From: Butyrivibrio fibrisolvens 16/4
GTDB taxonomy: Bacteria; Bacillota; Clostridia; Lachnospirales; Lachnospiraceae
DNA: 56,342 nt
Assembly (NCBI GenBank): GCA_000209815.1
Contig: FP929036.1
Span: 1,586,513 to 1,642,854 of the forward strand
Reading direction: 5' to 3'
The translations under genes and the position numbers were made by a program. Positions 8,233 through 18,384 of this stretch are shown one piece after another. The notes below the pieces were generated by a model that was given only the letters and a program-made list of their open reading frames with translations, ran no database searches and had not been told where the DNA came from. How positions within the stretch are numbered: position 1 is the first letter of the stretch; the number at the start of each line of letters is the position of its first letter.

Positions 8233-9795
8233 ATGTCAGATTACATCTTGGAAATGAAACATATCACAAAAGAGTTTTCTGGGGTGAAGGCTCTTGATGA
8301 TGTAAATCTGCAGGTGAAAAAGGGAGAAATCCATGCTCTTTGTGGAGAAAATGGAGCTGGTAAGTCTACACTGATGAACGTTCTTTCTGGAGTGTATCCT
8401 TACGGTACCTATGAAGGTGACGTTGAATACCATGGGGAGGTTTGTAAATTCCATAGCCTCAGGGATTCAGAAGCCAAGGGCATTGTTATTATTCATCAGG
8501 AGCTTGCGTTAAGTCCCCTTCTATCAATTGCAGAAAATGTATTTTTAGGTAACGAACAGCTTTCTATGAAGGGCGTTATAGATTGGACCAAAACAAGACA
8601 GCGAGCACAGGAGATGCTGGCAAGGGTTGGTCTTGAAAATGAAAATGTCAATGCACCGGTTAATTCTCTCGGCGTTGGAAAACAACAGCTGATTGAAATT
8701 GCTAAAGCAATGGCAAAAAAAGTAGAGCTTTTGATTTTGGATGAGCCTACAGCCGCTTTAAATGATGAGGAGTCCAGAAAGCTTCTTGATATTATGCTTG
8801 AGCTGAAAAAACAGGGGATTACCTGCATCATTATTTCTCATAAGTTGAATGAGATTAGTTATGTAGCAGATGCAGTTACTATTATTCGAGATGGTAAAAC
8901 AATTGAAACTCTTGTAAAGGGAGTAGATGATTTCTCAGAGGATAGAGTTATCAAGGCCATGGTTGGTCGTGAGCTTACAAACAGATATCCTGTTAGAGAA
9001 GGTGTTACCATTGGTGATACTATTTTTGAGGTTAAGAACTGGAATGTTTATCATCCAGATGATCCAGATAGACAGGTTCTTAAAAACATTAATATTGAAG
9101 TTAGAGCAGGAGAGGTAGTTGGTCTGGCAGGACTTATGGGAGCAGGACGTACAGAGTTTGCCATGAGTGTGTTTGGACACAGCTACGGACAGAAAATCTC
9201 TGGAACTGTAAAGATTAATGGAAAAGAGGTAAATCTTCACACAGTTAAGGATGCCATTGATAACAAGCTTGCTTATGTTACTGAGGACAGAAAGACTAAT
9301 GGTTTGATTTTGATTGGTGATATTAAGGAGAATATGACCATTGCAGCTCGTCCAAAGTTTTTCTCAAAGCATGGTGTTATAAATGGAAATGAGGAGATTT
9401 TAGCTGCTGAAGAATATAGAAAGAAAATTAACGTAAAAGCGAATTCCATCAATCAGGTGGTTGGTTCACTTTCAGGTGGAAACCAGCAAAAGGTTGTACT
9501 GGCAAAATGGATGCTTACACAGCCTGATGTTTTGATTTTGGATGAGCCAACACGAGGCATCGATGTAGGTGCCAAATACGAGATTTATTGCGTCATTAAT
9601 GAATTGGCGAAGCAGGGTAAGGCGGTTATCGTAATTTCTTCGGAAATGCCTGAAATTATTGGTACCTGCGATAGAATTTATGTCATTAATGAGGGAGAGA
9701 TTGCGGGCGAACTTTCTAAGGAAGAAGTTTCTCAGGAAAGAATCATGCAATTTGTAATGGCCCACAATAGAAAGGATGATGGAAATGGAAAATAA
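8233..9795 (+). CDS. mmsA: Multiple-monosaccharide ABC transporter ATP-binding protein (CUT2 family)
   Basis: A 520-residue double ATPase of the CUT2 class (XylG/RbsA/GguA type). The first half has Walker A GENGAGKS near residue 39, signature-like [15 protein letters not shown] and Walker [12 protein letters not shown]. The second half has a degenerate Walker [10 protein letters not shown] near residue 303, a full signature [14 protein letters not shown] and [14 protein letters not shown]. The degenerate second P-loop is usual for the family. It powers uptake of the sugars bound by ChvE. AAGGAG lies seven bases before the ATG. Its 3' end overlaps the start of mmsB. Confidence 0.92.
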   Translation: MSDYILEMKHITKEFSGVKALDDVNLQVKKGEIHALCGENGAGKSTLMNVLSGVYPYGTYEGDVEYHGEVCKFHSLRDSEAKGIVIIHQELALSPLLSIAENVFLGNEQLSMKGVIDWTKTRQRAQEMLARVGLENENVNAPVNSLGVGKQQLIEIAKAMAKKVELLILDEPTAALNDEESRKLLDIMLELKKQGITCIIISHKLNEISYVADAVTIIRDGKTIETLVKGVDDFSEDRVIKAMVGRELTNRYPVREGVTIGDTIFEVKNWNVYHPDDPDRQVLKNINIEVRAGEVVGLAGLMGAGRTEFAMSVFGHSYGQKISGTVKINGKEVNLHTVKDAIDNKLAYVTEDRKTNGLILIGDIKENMTIAARPKFFSKHGVINGNEEILAAEEYRKKINVKANSINQVVGSLSGGNQQKVVLAKWMLTQPDVLILDEPTRGIDVGAKYEIYCVINELAKQGKAVIVISSEMPEIIGTCDRIYVINEGEIAGELSKEEVSQERIMQFVMAHNRKDDGNGK

Positions 9796-10952
9796 GAGAG
9801 TTAATCTTGATATGAAACAATATGGCATGTTCATTGCCCTTATTGTCATTTATTTAATATTTGCACTTCTTACTGGTGGCAAAAACCTTACACCAATGAA
9901 TATTAACAACCTGGTTATGCAAAACGGATACGTTGTTATCTTGGCAATTGGTATGTTACTTTGCGTATTAACAGGTAACGTTGATCTTGGTGTTGGTTCA
10001 GTAGTTGCACTTTGTGGTGCCACAGCCGGCATTATGATGATGGACTACAAAATGAATATGTGGGTTGCTATTATTGCAGCTCTTGCAATTGGACTATTAG
10101 TTGGTATGTTTGCTGGATTTTTCATTGCATATCTTAGCATCCCTCCATTCGTAGTTACACTTGCAACTATGCTTATGGGCCGTGGTCTTACATATACACT
10201 TTTTACAGGCTCAGACAAAGGGACCTCTTCCAACAGAGTACAATTTTATTGGTGCAGGATTTTTACCTACTTATAAGATTTTCTTTGGTGATGGAATACT
10301 TGATTTAGTTTCAATTGCTGTTGCCATAATTGCTTCAGTTGCACTTATCTGGGCTGAGCTTAAAGGAATTAAGACAAAGAAGAAATATAATTTTGCTCTT
10401 GCTCCAGCTTGGCAGACAATCCTTAAGGTTGTAATCGAATTATTCATTATTTGGTTCTTCCTTTGCAAACTTGCTCTTTACAATGGACTTCCATTTGTAC
10501 TTCTTATAATGGTTGTTCTTATTGCAATTTATGCTTTCATTACTACAAAGACAGTAGCTGGTCGCCAGATTTATGCTCTTGGTGGAAATAGAAAAGCTGC
10601 AAACCTTTCTGGTATCGATACAAACAAAGTATTTTTCTGGGTATATACAAATATGGGTGTTCTTGCAGCTATTGCAGGTATTGTACTTTCAGCAAGAAAC
10701 GGATCATCTACACCTAAGGCCGGTGACGGTTTCGAGATGGATGCCATTGCATCCTGCTACATTGGTGGTGCTGCTGTAGCTGGTGGTTCTGGTACAATCC
10801 TTGGAGCAGTTGTAGGTGCCTTTGTAATGGGTGTTCTTAACAACGGAATGTCCCTCTTTGGATGGTCAACAGATATCCAAAAAATCGTAAAAGGAGCCGT
10901 ACTTCTGGGCGCCGTTACAGTAGACGTTATGTCTAAACGTAAAAAGAACTAA
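9776..10952 (+). CDS. mmsB: Multiple-monosaccharide ABC transporter permease (one frame break)
   Basis: Two overlapping frames join into one permease of about 391 residues of the BPD_transp_2 (XylH/GguB) family with roughly ten membrane segments. The break lies at AAAGGG 10217-10222. Removing one base there gives the continuous phrase [20 protein letters not shown]. Family marks include [15 protein letters not shown] near residue 65 and [14 protein letters not shown] in the second half. Three in-frame ATG codons lie at 9776, 9779 and 9785; AAAGGA at 9771-9776 best serves the last, so the start may be 9785. It overlaps mmsA, consistent with coupling. The break is most likely an error, because every other part of the operon is intact. 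Confidence 0.85.
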
Positions 10953-10976
10953 TTCTCACATTCATAGACTAGGATT

Positions 10977-11070
10977 AAGCTGGTAAGCAACAAGCTCTTA
11001 GGTTTCTCAAGCGAAGCATTTTACGCTGAGCGGAGAAACACTAAGGCTTGTAGCTGTGACCAGCTTTTTG
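10977..11070 (+). terminator. Long nested hairpin ending the mms operon
   Basis: Four nested helices can form over 90 bases: AAGCTGGT/ACCAGCTT (10977-10984 with 11059-11066), CAAGC+CTTAG/CTAAG+GCTTG (10991-11001 with 11041-11050, one bulged T), GTTTCTC/GAGAAAC (11002-11008 with 11033-11039), and an inner AGCG/CGCT. A T-run follows. It works as a terminator by design but is far longer than the others here, so it may also be a stable 3' element or a small RNA. Confidence 0.65.
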
Positions 11071-11108
11071 TTATACTAGGGTTAGGGTTTTTATTGGGAG
11101 AATTAGGT

Positions 11109-11884
11109 ATGTATAATGTTATGTTAGTTGATGACGAGGAAGAAGTTCGCCTGGCCATCGAAAAGAAAATTAATTGGGAAGAATTGGGGTTTAAGGTTGT
11201 TGGTACAGCTGAAAATGGCTATGAGGCACTTGATATGGCCTTAGAGCGCCGTCCAGATGTGGTGATGACCGATATTAATATGCCTTTTATGAATGGCTTA
11301 GAATTTTCTAAGCAACTAAAGGCAGAACTTCCTGCTACAAAATTCATTATTTTATCAGGCTATGATGAATTTGAATATGCCAAGGAGGCTATAGAGCTTG
11401 CTGTGGTGGAATATGTTCTAAAGCCTGTTAATTCTGATGAGCTGTATCAGCTTTTTTCACGTCTAAAGGTGCGTCTTGATGATGAAGAAGAGCAGAGACG
11501 TAATCTTGAAAATCTAGAGAAGTATTACCAGGAAACATTTTCACAATTTAAAGATATTAATACCCATGACCTTGTAGAAAAGCCAAGGCCTATATTTCAG
11601 AGCACTTTAATGAACGTGATTTATCGGTAGACACTTTAGCTAATTATCTTAATGTTACTCCTAATTATTTTTCTACTTTATTTAGGAAAAAGACAGGGTA
11701 TACCTTTGTGACTTATCTTACTAATCTTAGAATGGAAAAGGCTAAATGGCTTTTAGATAATACTGATGAAAAGGCCTATATTATTGCAGGCCTGGTTGGT
11801 ATAGATGAGCCTAATTATTTTAGTTACGTTTTTAAGAAAGCTTATGGTATTTCGCCATCAAAGTATAGACTGAAAAAGGAATAA
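11109..11884 (+). CDS. YesN-type response regulator: receiver plus AraC DNA-binding domain (one frame break)
   Basis: Restored, this is about 258 residues. It has a CheY-like receiver with acidic residues LVDDEEE, phospho-acceptor DVVMTDINMPFMNG (Asp near 55) and the conserved Lys in YVLKPVN near residue 105. A short coiled linker follows, then a C-terminal AraC HTH domain (DTLANYLNVTPNYFSTLFRK and the second helix pair ending SPSKYR). The break lies near 11582: adding one G there gives EKAKAYISEHFNERD, which leads directly into the HTH. GGGAG precedes the ATG at 11109; an upstream in-frame TTG at 11094 has no ribosome site. It sits directly before its kinase and is expected to activate the nearby chvE-mmsAB operon. 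Confidence 0.88.
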
Positions 11885-11887
11885 TCA

Positions 11888-13704
11888 ATGAAGGAATGGG
11901 ATGTTAAAAGGCAGTTTGCAAGGGTCAAAAGAGCCTCCAAGAGACGAAGCATTCAGTTGATTATTTCGCTTTCTTTTACTATTGTTTCGATTCTTAGTAT
12001 GGCATTTATGACCTTTGCTTTTTATACAAATTACACTAATACAGCAAAAGCTACTGCCATTGAAAATAACATACAGGTAATAGACCAGATTAGCTGGAAT
12101 CTTAATTCATACCTGAAAAATATGATGAGAATTTCAGATGGTATGTATTACAACGTAATCAAAAATCTTGATCTAACAAGCGACAGCATGAACAAAGAAA
12201 TGGATCTTCTTTATGAGGCAAACAAGGATAATCTTATTAGTATTGCCTGCATTTCTCAGGATGGTGCCCTTATTTCTGCTGCACCAATTGCCACTAGAAA
12301 AGCTGGAGTAGATTTTACAGAGCAATCTTGGTTTACAAGTAACGAAGAGCGCATGGAAAATTTTCATTTTTCTACCCCACACGTTCAAAATATGTTTGAA
12401 AGTAGTAATTACAGATATTACTGGGTTGTTTCTCTTAGCAGAAGTGTAGATCTAAATTACATGGGATATAACAGGCGCGGTATCCTTCTTGTTGACATGA
12501 ATTATTCTGCAATAGAGCAGATGTTTTCAAGGGTAAATGAGGGAGGTACAGGATATGTTTATCTTATAGATTCCGAAGGGGAGATAATATATCATCCAAA
12601 ACAAAAGGCCATCTATACAGGGCTTGTAGAAGAAAATAATTTAGCTGCTGCAAATTATGATGATGGCAATTATATAGAAAATTTCAATGGAAGCAAGCGG
12701 TCCATTATCGTAAAGACGGTAGGATATACAGGCTGGAAGATAGTGTCCGTAGTTCCAATGAAGGATTTGGCTGCTCCTTTTAATCAGCTAAGGGCTTATA
12801 TGATGATAATCATAACAGTTACCATTTTCCTAATTGTTTTTGGAAATATTTTTATTTCTAAAATTGTGACTGATCCTATAAGACGACTTGAAGAATCCTT
12901 GAATTATATTGATGACGGGAAATTTGATGAGGAAAAGATTTATATTGGTGGTTCACATGAGATAAGGCATCTAGGAAGAACCATAAAATCCCTTGTAGCA
13001 CAGATGCACAAACTTATGGAAGAGCGCGTCAAGGAACAAAAAGAAAACGTAAATCCGAATTAAATGCATTGCAGGCCCAGATAAATCCTCACTTTTTATA
13101 TAATACCTTGGATTCGGTTATTTGGATGATTGAGGCTGAGAAATATCCAGAGGCTATTTCTATGATTAAAAGCCTTGCATCTCTATTTAGAATCAGTCTT
13201 AGCAAAGGAAACAATATAATTACTATTAAGGACGAGATTACTCACGCCAGAAACTATTTAGCTATTCAAAAGGTGCGCTATAAGAATCGTTTTGAAGCAA
13301 ATATTGATATTGATCCTGCAATCGAAAACTGTATTACCATCAAACTTATCATTCAGCCCCTTATTGAGAATGCCATTTATCATGCAGTAGGGGAAATGGA
13401 GGATGATGGGCAGATTGACATTAAAGGCTATGAGAAGGACGGAGATGTTTATATCGAGGTCATTGATAATGGTATGGGTATTCCTCAGGATGTTTTAGAT
13501 AATCTTCTTAAGGAAAAGAGTGAGTCCCATGGAAAAGGATCTGGAATAGGACTTTGGAATATTAATCAACGAATCAATCTGTATTTCAAAGAAGACTATG
13601 GTCTTAGCTTATATAGTGAACTGGATGAGGGAACCAGAGCAGTTATTCGTTTGCCAAAGCTTACTATGGAAGAATATTTAGGAGGTGAAGCCGATGCGAA
13701 ATAA
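11888..13704 (+). CDS. Sensor histidine kinase, dCache-HAMP-HisKA_LytS/YesM type (one frame break)
   Basis: About 605 residues once one A is added in the A run 13044-13047. There is an N-terminal transmembrane helix (residues 19-45) and a large extracellular dCache-like domain (about 46-300). A second helix (MMIIITVTIFLIVFGNIFIS), HAMP, and a YesM-type kinase core with phospho-acceptor QINPHFLYNTLD follow. The N-box is IQPLIENAIYHAV, and the G-box is SHGKGSGIGLWNI. The restored bridge reads KEKRKSELNALQAQINPHF. The pair is like YesM/YesN and LytS/YesN, which respond to extracellular carbohydrates. It is followed by two sugar-binding proteins that may present ligand to its outer domain. Its last codons overlap the next gene. 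Confidence 0.9.
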
Positions 13705-14641
13705 AAAGTTATTTATTGGCTTTGCTATAGCCGTTGTTTTTCTTTTGACAGCTGAGTTATATATTTATTTGGACTACACTAGAGTCTCAAAGGAAGAAGT
13801 AAAGATTTCTTTTATAGTCACCGGAGATAACCTGGATAGATGGGAAAATATGAAAGCAGGTGCGGAAACCGCTGCAATGGATAATGACTGCATTGTTGAT
13901 TTTATAAATTCTCCTGTGGAATACGGTGTGGATGGAGAAATAGAGGCATTAAGTAAGCAGCTAAAAGATGGTGCTGACTATGTTGTTGTAGCATCTGTCG
14001 ATTATGAAGCCATGAAGGAATTCGTAAATACGAATTATCTTTCAGACAAGGTTATATTTGTAAAAAATGGTTCACTAGCAGATTTTAAAGATTCTATCAT
14101 GACAGATGATTATAGACTGGGCGCAGATTTTGCTCAGTATATTAAGGCTGATGGAAAGGCAGATAAACTGGTATTAGTTAGTACCATAGAGGATTTGGAT
14201 ACTATGGAACTAATGGAAGGCTTGAATGATACCTTTAAAGATTCAAATGTAAAGATTGAATACAGAAAGCTTTCTGCTACCTCTGGAACTATAAATCAAA
14301 GCATGTATAATCTTGGCCAATCAGGTTTGTTTGATGGCTTTATCACCTTGGATTTTGCCACTCTTGAGGCTGCCGCAAGGGCTCAGGGGAAATTGAAAAA
14401 GCCGGTGCTTATTTATTCCATTGATAATAGCAAGGAAGCTGTTTATTATCTGGATTCTAATGTTATTAATGCTTTGGCATTTAAGGATGATTATTCCATG
14501 GGCTATTTAGCTGTAGAGCAGGCACTCTTAGGGAATAATAAATCGCCTGATAATAAAAATGAGAGTCTATATTATATTTCAGACAAGGAAACTATACATT
14601 CAGATAAGCTAGAAAAGGTTTTGTTTCCATTTGTTAAGTAA
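13694..14641 (+). CDS. Membrane-anchored sugar-binding protein, probable co-sensor of the adjacent kinase
   Basis: 315 residues. An uncleaved N-terminal signal anchor (residues 6-24, LFIGFAIAVVFLLTAELYIY region) precedes a Peripla_BP_4 domain opening with KISFIVTGDNLDRWENMKAG. There is no lipobox Cys, so the domain should stay tethered outside the membrane. GGAGGTGA at 13681 fits ATG 13694, which overlaps the kinase stop by eleven bases; an in-frame GTG at 13685 is too close to that site. Gene order matches XylFII-LytS systems of clostridia, in which a tethered binding protein relays sugar occupancy to a kinase. The ligand pocket is too divergent to name the sugar. Confidence 0.75.
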   Translation: MRNKKLFIGFAIAVVFLLTAELYIYLDYTRVSKEEVKISFIVTGDNLDRWENMKAGAETAAMDNDCIVDFINSPVEYGVDGEIEALSKQLKDGADYVVVASVDYEAMKEFVNTNYLSDKVIFVKNGSLADFKDSIMTDDYRLGADFAQYIKADGKADKLVLVSTIEDLDTMELMEGLNDTFKDSNVKIEYRKLSATSGTINQSMYNLGQSGLFDGFITLDFATLEAAARAQGKLKKPVLIYSIDNSKEAVYYLDSNVINALAFKDDYSMGYLAVEQALLGNNKSPDNKNESLYYISDKETIHSDKLEKVLFPFVK

Positions 14642-14655
14642 TTCGGAGAAGTATT

Positions 14656-15691
14656 ATGAAAAAAGTTTTTACGATGCTTTTATGCTTTGTGACAATAGTG
14701 TCGATTTGCGGGTGTAAATCATCCAATGATAAAGCTGTAAAGGAAAGCATAAAAGTGGGGATTACCATGTACAATGAGTTTGACCCATTTACAGAAGATA
14801 TAAGGCACAATATTGAGGAATACTTAATAGAATATCAGACAAGATACGGAGTAGAGATTTCTACATCTGTAGTTTATTCAGGCAAGAATCAACTGCTACA
14901 AAATGATCAGGTTCAGGATTTTATTGATAAGGATTACGATGTTATATGTGTAAATCTTGTAGATAGAACGGATCCTTCTGTGATTATAGAGGCTGCCAAG
15001 GCAGCAGATAAGCCTATTATTTTTTAATCGAGAGCTTGTTGAGGATGATTTAAAGCGGTTTGATAAGCTTTATTATGTTGGAGCCAGACCTGAAGAAAGC
15101 GGAAAGCTGCAAGGGAGAATTATCGTAGAAGCCCTTCGGGAGAGGATGGATGAAATCGATTTAAATCAGGATGGCATAATCCAATATGTAATGCTTGAAG
15201 GGGAACCTGGACATCAGGATGCTATTGTTAGAAGTAGAGTTTCTGTTGAGACAATTACAGGCTGTGGAATAAAATTAGAACGTCTTGGAGACGAAATTGC
15301 AAACTGGGATAGACAACAGGCTCAAACAAAAATCACATCACTTTTAGCTGGTTATCCTCGTCAAATAGAGCTTATCATAGCAAATGATGATAATATGGCT
15401 TTGGGGGCAGTTGATGCTCTTACTAATTTCGGCGTTCAGACTATGCCTCTTATAGTGGGGGTTAATGGTCAGGAAGAAGCCCTGGAAATGGTAAATGAGG
15501 GGATGATAGAAGGAACAGTCCTTAATAATTCAAAGGAGAAGGGGAAAATCATCGCAAAATTAGCGTTATTTTTAGGTGTGGATGGTAAACCGCCAAAGGA
15601 CCTTCCACTTGTTGATGGAAAATATTATTATATATCCTATGAATTAATCAATAAGAAGAATATTAATGATTATTTTACGGAAGAGAATTGA
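14656..15691 (+). CDS. MglB-like galactose/glucose-binding lipoprotein (one frame break)
   Basis: About 344 residues when one T is removed from the T run 15020-15025, giving PIIFNRELVEDDL across the join. It has a signal peptide with lipobox ending at Cys20. The sugar-binding domain shows the EF-hand-like calcium loop DLNQDGIIQ, then YVMLEGEPGHQDAI, LIIANDDNMALGAVDAL and EGTVLNNSKEKG. All of these are strong MglB (D-galactose/D-glucose-binding protein) signatures, including the calcium site. No second ABC transporter accompanies it. It follows the tethered sensor protein by 14 bases, so it may supply the kinase or the MmsAB transporter rather than a transporter of its own. Confidence 0.82.
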
Positions 15692-15722
15692 GTCTAATAT
15701 TTATAAAAAATCTTGCTAGAAT

Positions 15723-15760
15723 AGGCTTTAAAGGTTTATAATCTTTAAAGTCTATATTTA
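15723..15760 (+). terminator. Probable terminator after the sugar-sensor operon
   Basis: AGGCTTTAAAG (15723-15733) pairs with CTTTAAAGTCT (15743-15753) with one G-T pair, followed by ATATTTAT. The stem is AT-rich and the T-tract is poor, so termination may be leaky. Confidence 0.5.
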
Positions 15761-15789
15761 TGTCTTAAAGTACTTACGGAGGGTCAGCT

Positions 15790-16653
15790 TTGCTAGATAA
15801 ATTAGAAAAGAAAATTGGTAAATACGCCATTTCAAATCTTATAGTTTACTTATTATTAGGCTATGCAATCGGCTATTTACTGCAGTTTGGACAAAGATTT
15901 ACAGGGATTCCATATCTTAATTATTTGATGTTGGAGCCATATTATATTTTTAGAGGACAGATTTGGAGATTAGTTACCTGGGTAGTTATTCCACCTAGTA
16001 ACACAAACATTCTCTTTGCGGTTATTATGTTCTTCTTGTATTACCAGTTAGGTACTACTTTAGAGAGAACTTGGGGAGCTTTCCGTTTTAATGTTTATAT
16101 TTTTGGCGGTATGCTCTTTACAGTTATAGGTGCATTTATCACTTATGTCATTTATGGACCTACAGTTCCTATTGGTTCATTTATCAGCACTTATTACATT
16201 AATTTATCAATATTCCTTGCATTTTCTACTTGTTTTCCAGATATGCAGGTGCTTTTATATTTCATCATACCTATTAAAATGAAATGGATGTCAATTTTCT
16301 ATTTAGTGATTATTGGCTATTCAGTTTTTGATTATTTGATGTCAGGCTATTTATTTGCAGCTATGCCTATCATAGCATCACTTTTAAATTGGTTCATTTT
16401 CTTTATGATGACCAGAAATCTTCAGCGCTACAATCCTAAGGATATTCACAGACGCGCGGAGTTTAGAAGACAGGTGACACCACCTCGTACTCAGTACAGA
16501 GATGGAACACCTATTGCAAGACATAAATGTGCTGTTTGCGGACGTACAGAAATCACAAATCCAGAGCTTGATTTCAGATTCTGTAGCAAGTGCAGTGGTA
16601 ATTATGAGTATTGCTCAGAGCATTTATTTACTCATCAGCACATTCAAAATTAA
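15790..16653 (+). CDS. Rhomboid-like membrane protein lacking the catalytic serine, with C-terminal zinc ribbon
   Basis: 287 residues with about six membrane segments. GQIWRLVTWVVIPP near residue 56 and LERTWGAFRFNVYIFGGML near residue 97 match the rhomboid WR and LE-W-G positions. Where rhomboid proteases have GxSG, this protein has SFISTYYINLSIF, and no membrane histidine is apparent. It is therefore probably an inactive rhomboid or Derlin-like protein. The soluble tail carries HKCAVCG, FCSKCSG and YCSEHLFTHQH, enough Cys and His for one or two zinc sites. The start is TTG, chosen because GGAGG lies seven bases upstream and no ATG fits. Lachnospiraceae relatives are usually called rhomboid or hypothetical. 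Confidence 0.65.
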   Translation: MLDKLEKKIGKYAISNLIVYLLLGYAIGYLLQFGQRFTGIPYLNYLMLEPYYIFRGQIWRLVTWVVIPPSNTNILFAVIMFFLYYQLGTTLERTWGAFRFNVYIFGGMLFTVIGAFITYVIYGPTVPIGSFISTYYINLSIFLAFSTCFPDMQVLLYFIIPIKMKWMSIFYLVIIGYSVFDYLMSGYLFAAMPIIASLLNWFIFFMMTRNLQRYNPKDIHRRAEFRRQVTPPRTQYRDGTPIARHKCAVCGRTEITNPELDFRFCSKCSGNYEYCSEHLFTHQHIQN

Positions 16654-16688
16654 TTAGAAAGTAATTTATAGAAGGGACTATATAAATA

Positions 16689-18356
16689 ATGAGTGAAGAA
16701 GTAGTAAGCAAAAATTTTATCGAGCTTGAAATCGATAAGGACTTAAGGGAAGGGGTTTACGATCACGTTTGTACACGTTTCCCTCCAGAGCCTAATGGAT
16801 ATTTACATATAGGACATGCAAAATCTATCATCTTAAACTATGGCCTTGCCAAGAAATACAATGGTGAGTTCCATATGAGATTTGATGATACAAATCCTAC
16901 AAAAGAAAAGGTAGAGTTTGTTGATTCTATCAAGGCTGATATTCAGTGGCTTGGTGCTGATTGGGGCGAGCATCTTTATTTTGCATCTAATTACTTTGAT
17001 AAGATGTACGAGGTCGCAGTAGACCTTATTAAGAAGGGTCTTGCATATGTTTCTGATCTTACAGCAGAGGAAATGAGAGAGTATCGTGGTGACTTTGAGC
17101 ATCCAGGTAAGGAAGATCCTAATCGCAATCGTTCCGTAGAAGAGAATCTTCAGATGTTTGAGGATATGAAGAACGGCAAATACGAGGATGGAAGCCATAC
17201 ACTCCGTGCTAAGATTGATATGGCATCACCTAACATCAACATGCGTGATCCAATCCTTTACAGAGTTGCACATATGACTCATCACAACACAGGTGATAAG
17301 TGGTGCATCTATCCTATGTACGATTTTGCACATCCACTTGAGGATGCCTTCGAAAATATTACACATTCTATTTGTACACTAGAGTTTGAAGATCATAGAC
17401 CTCTTTATGACTGGGTAGTTAAGTCAGCTGGCTTCAAGAATCCACCACGTCAGATTGAGTTTGCTAAGATGTATCTTACAAATGTTGTTACAGGTAAGCG
17501 TTATATTAAGAAGCTTGTTGAGGACGGTATTGTTGATGGATGGGATGATCCACGTCTTGTATCTATTGCAGCGCTTCGTCGTCGTGGCTTTACACCAGAG
17601 TCATTAAGAAAGTTTGTTGAGCTTTCTGGTGTATCAAAGGCTAATTCATCATCAGATTATGCAATGCTTGAGTACTGCATCCGTGAGGATCTTAAGACTA
17701 GCCGTAGCCGTGTAATGGCAGTACTTGATCCTGTAAAGCTTGTTATTGATAATTATGATAGTGATGATGTAGAGTGGCTTGAGGCTCCTAATAACTTAGA
17801 AAATCCAGAGCTTGGAAGTCGTCAGGTTCCATTTGGTAAGGAGCTTTACATCGATAGAGAGGACTTTATGATTGAGCCTCCTAAGAAATACTTCAGACTT
17901 TATCCAGGAAACGAAGTACGCCTTATGAATGCTTACTTTGTTACTTGTACATCATATGAGACTGATGAAAATGGCAATGTTACTTGCATTCACTGTACTT
18001 ATGACCCAGCTACAAAGGGTGGAGATGCTCCTGATGGCCGCAAGGTAAAGGGAACAATTCATTGGGTGGCAGCAAAGACTGCTCTTAATGCGGAGGTTCG
18101 TCTCTACGAAAATATTGTAGACGAGGAAAAAGGAGTGTATAATGAAGATGGTAGTTTGAATCTCAATCCAAACTCACTAACAGTTCTTAAAAACTGTCTT
18201 GTGGAGCCATCTTTAAAGGATGCAAAGGCCTACGACAGTTTCCAATTTGTAAGACAGGGATTTTTCTGTGTTGATGCAAAAGATTCTAAGGAAGGTGCAT
18301 TAGTATTTAACAGAATTGTATCTTTGAAGAGTTCATTTAAGTTACCAAATAACTAA
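16689..18356 (+). CDS. glnS: Glutaminyl-tRNA synthetase
   Basis: A 555-residue class I synthetase, the same length as the E. coli enzyme. [16 protein letters not shown] near residue 33 holds the HIGH motif. The GlnRS region [11 protein letters not shown] follows, and WDDPRL with [11 protein letters not shown] marks the end of the catalytic core. A two-barrel anticodon-binding domain fills the rest. The KMSKS-equivalent is VVTGKRY instead of the usual VMSKR, so the loop keeps Lys-Arg but loses the Met-Ser. It charges tRNA-Gln directly. Codon bias is strong and there is no frame break. It probably stands in one transcript with the DUF2225 gene 29 bases downstream. No T-box is visible upstream. 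Confidence 0.95.
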   Translation: MSEEVVSKNFIELEIDKDLREGVYDHVCTRFPPEPNGYLHIGHAKSIILNYGLAKKYNGEFHMRFDDTNPTKEKVEFVDSIKADIQWLGADWGEHLYFASNYFDKMYEVAVDLIKKGLAYVSDLTAEEMREYRGDFEHPGKEDPNRNRSVEENLQMFEDMKNGKYEDGSHTLRAKIDMASPNINMRDPILYRVAHMTHHNTGDKWCIYPMYDFAHPLEDAFENITHSICTLEFEDHRPLYDWVVKSAGFKNPPRQIEFAKMYLTNVVTGKRYIKKLVEDGIVDGWDDPRLVSIAALRRRGFTPESLRKFVELSGVSKANSSSDYAMLEYCIREDLKTSRSRVMAVLDPVKLVIDNYDSDDVEWLEAPNNLENPELGSRQVPFGKELYIDREDFMIEPPKKYFRLYPGNEVRLMNAYFVTCTSYETDENGNVTCIHCTYDPATKGGDAPDGRKVKGTIHWVAAKTALNAEVRLYENIVDEEKGVYNEDGSLNLNPNSLTVLKNCLVEPSLKDAKAYDSFQFVRQGFFCVDAKDSKEGALVFNRIVSLKSSFKLPNN

Positions 18357-18384
18357 TTGTTAACCAACAAGAAAAGGACGAGTT

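Noticed and set aside
9776-10952. Programmed frameshifting in mmsB
   Set aside because: AAAGGG is not a good slippery heptamer, no stop codon or downstream pseudoknot is placed as in known cases, and 16 other genes are broken in the same way; an error is simpler.
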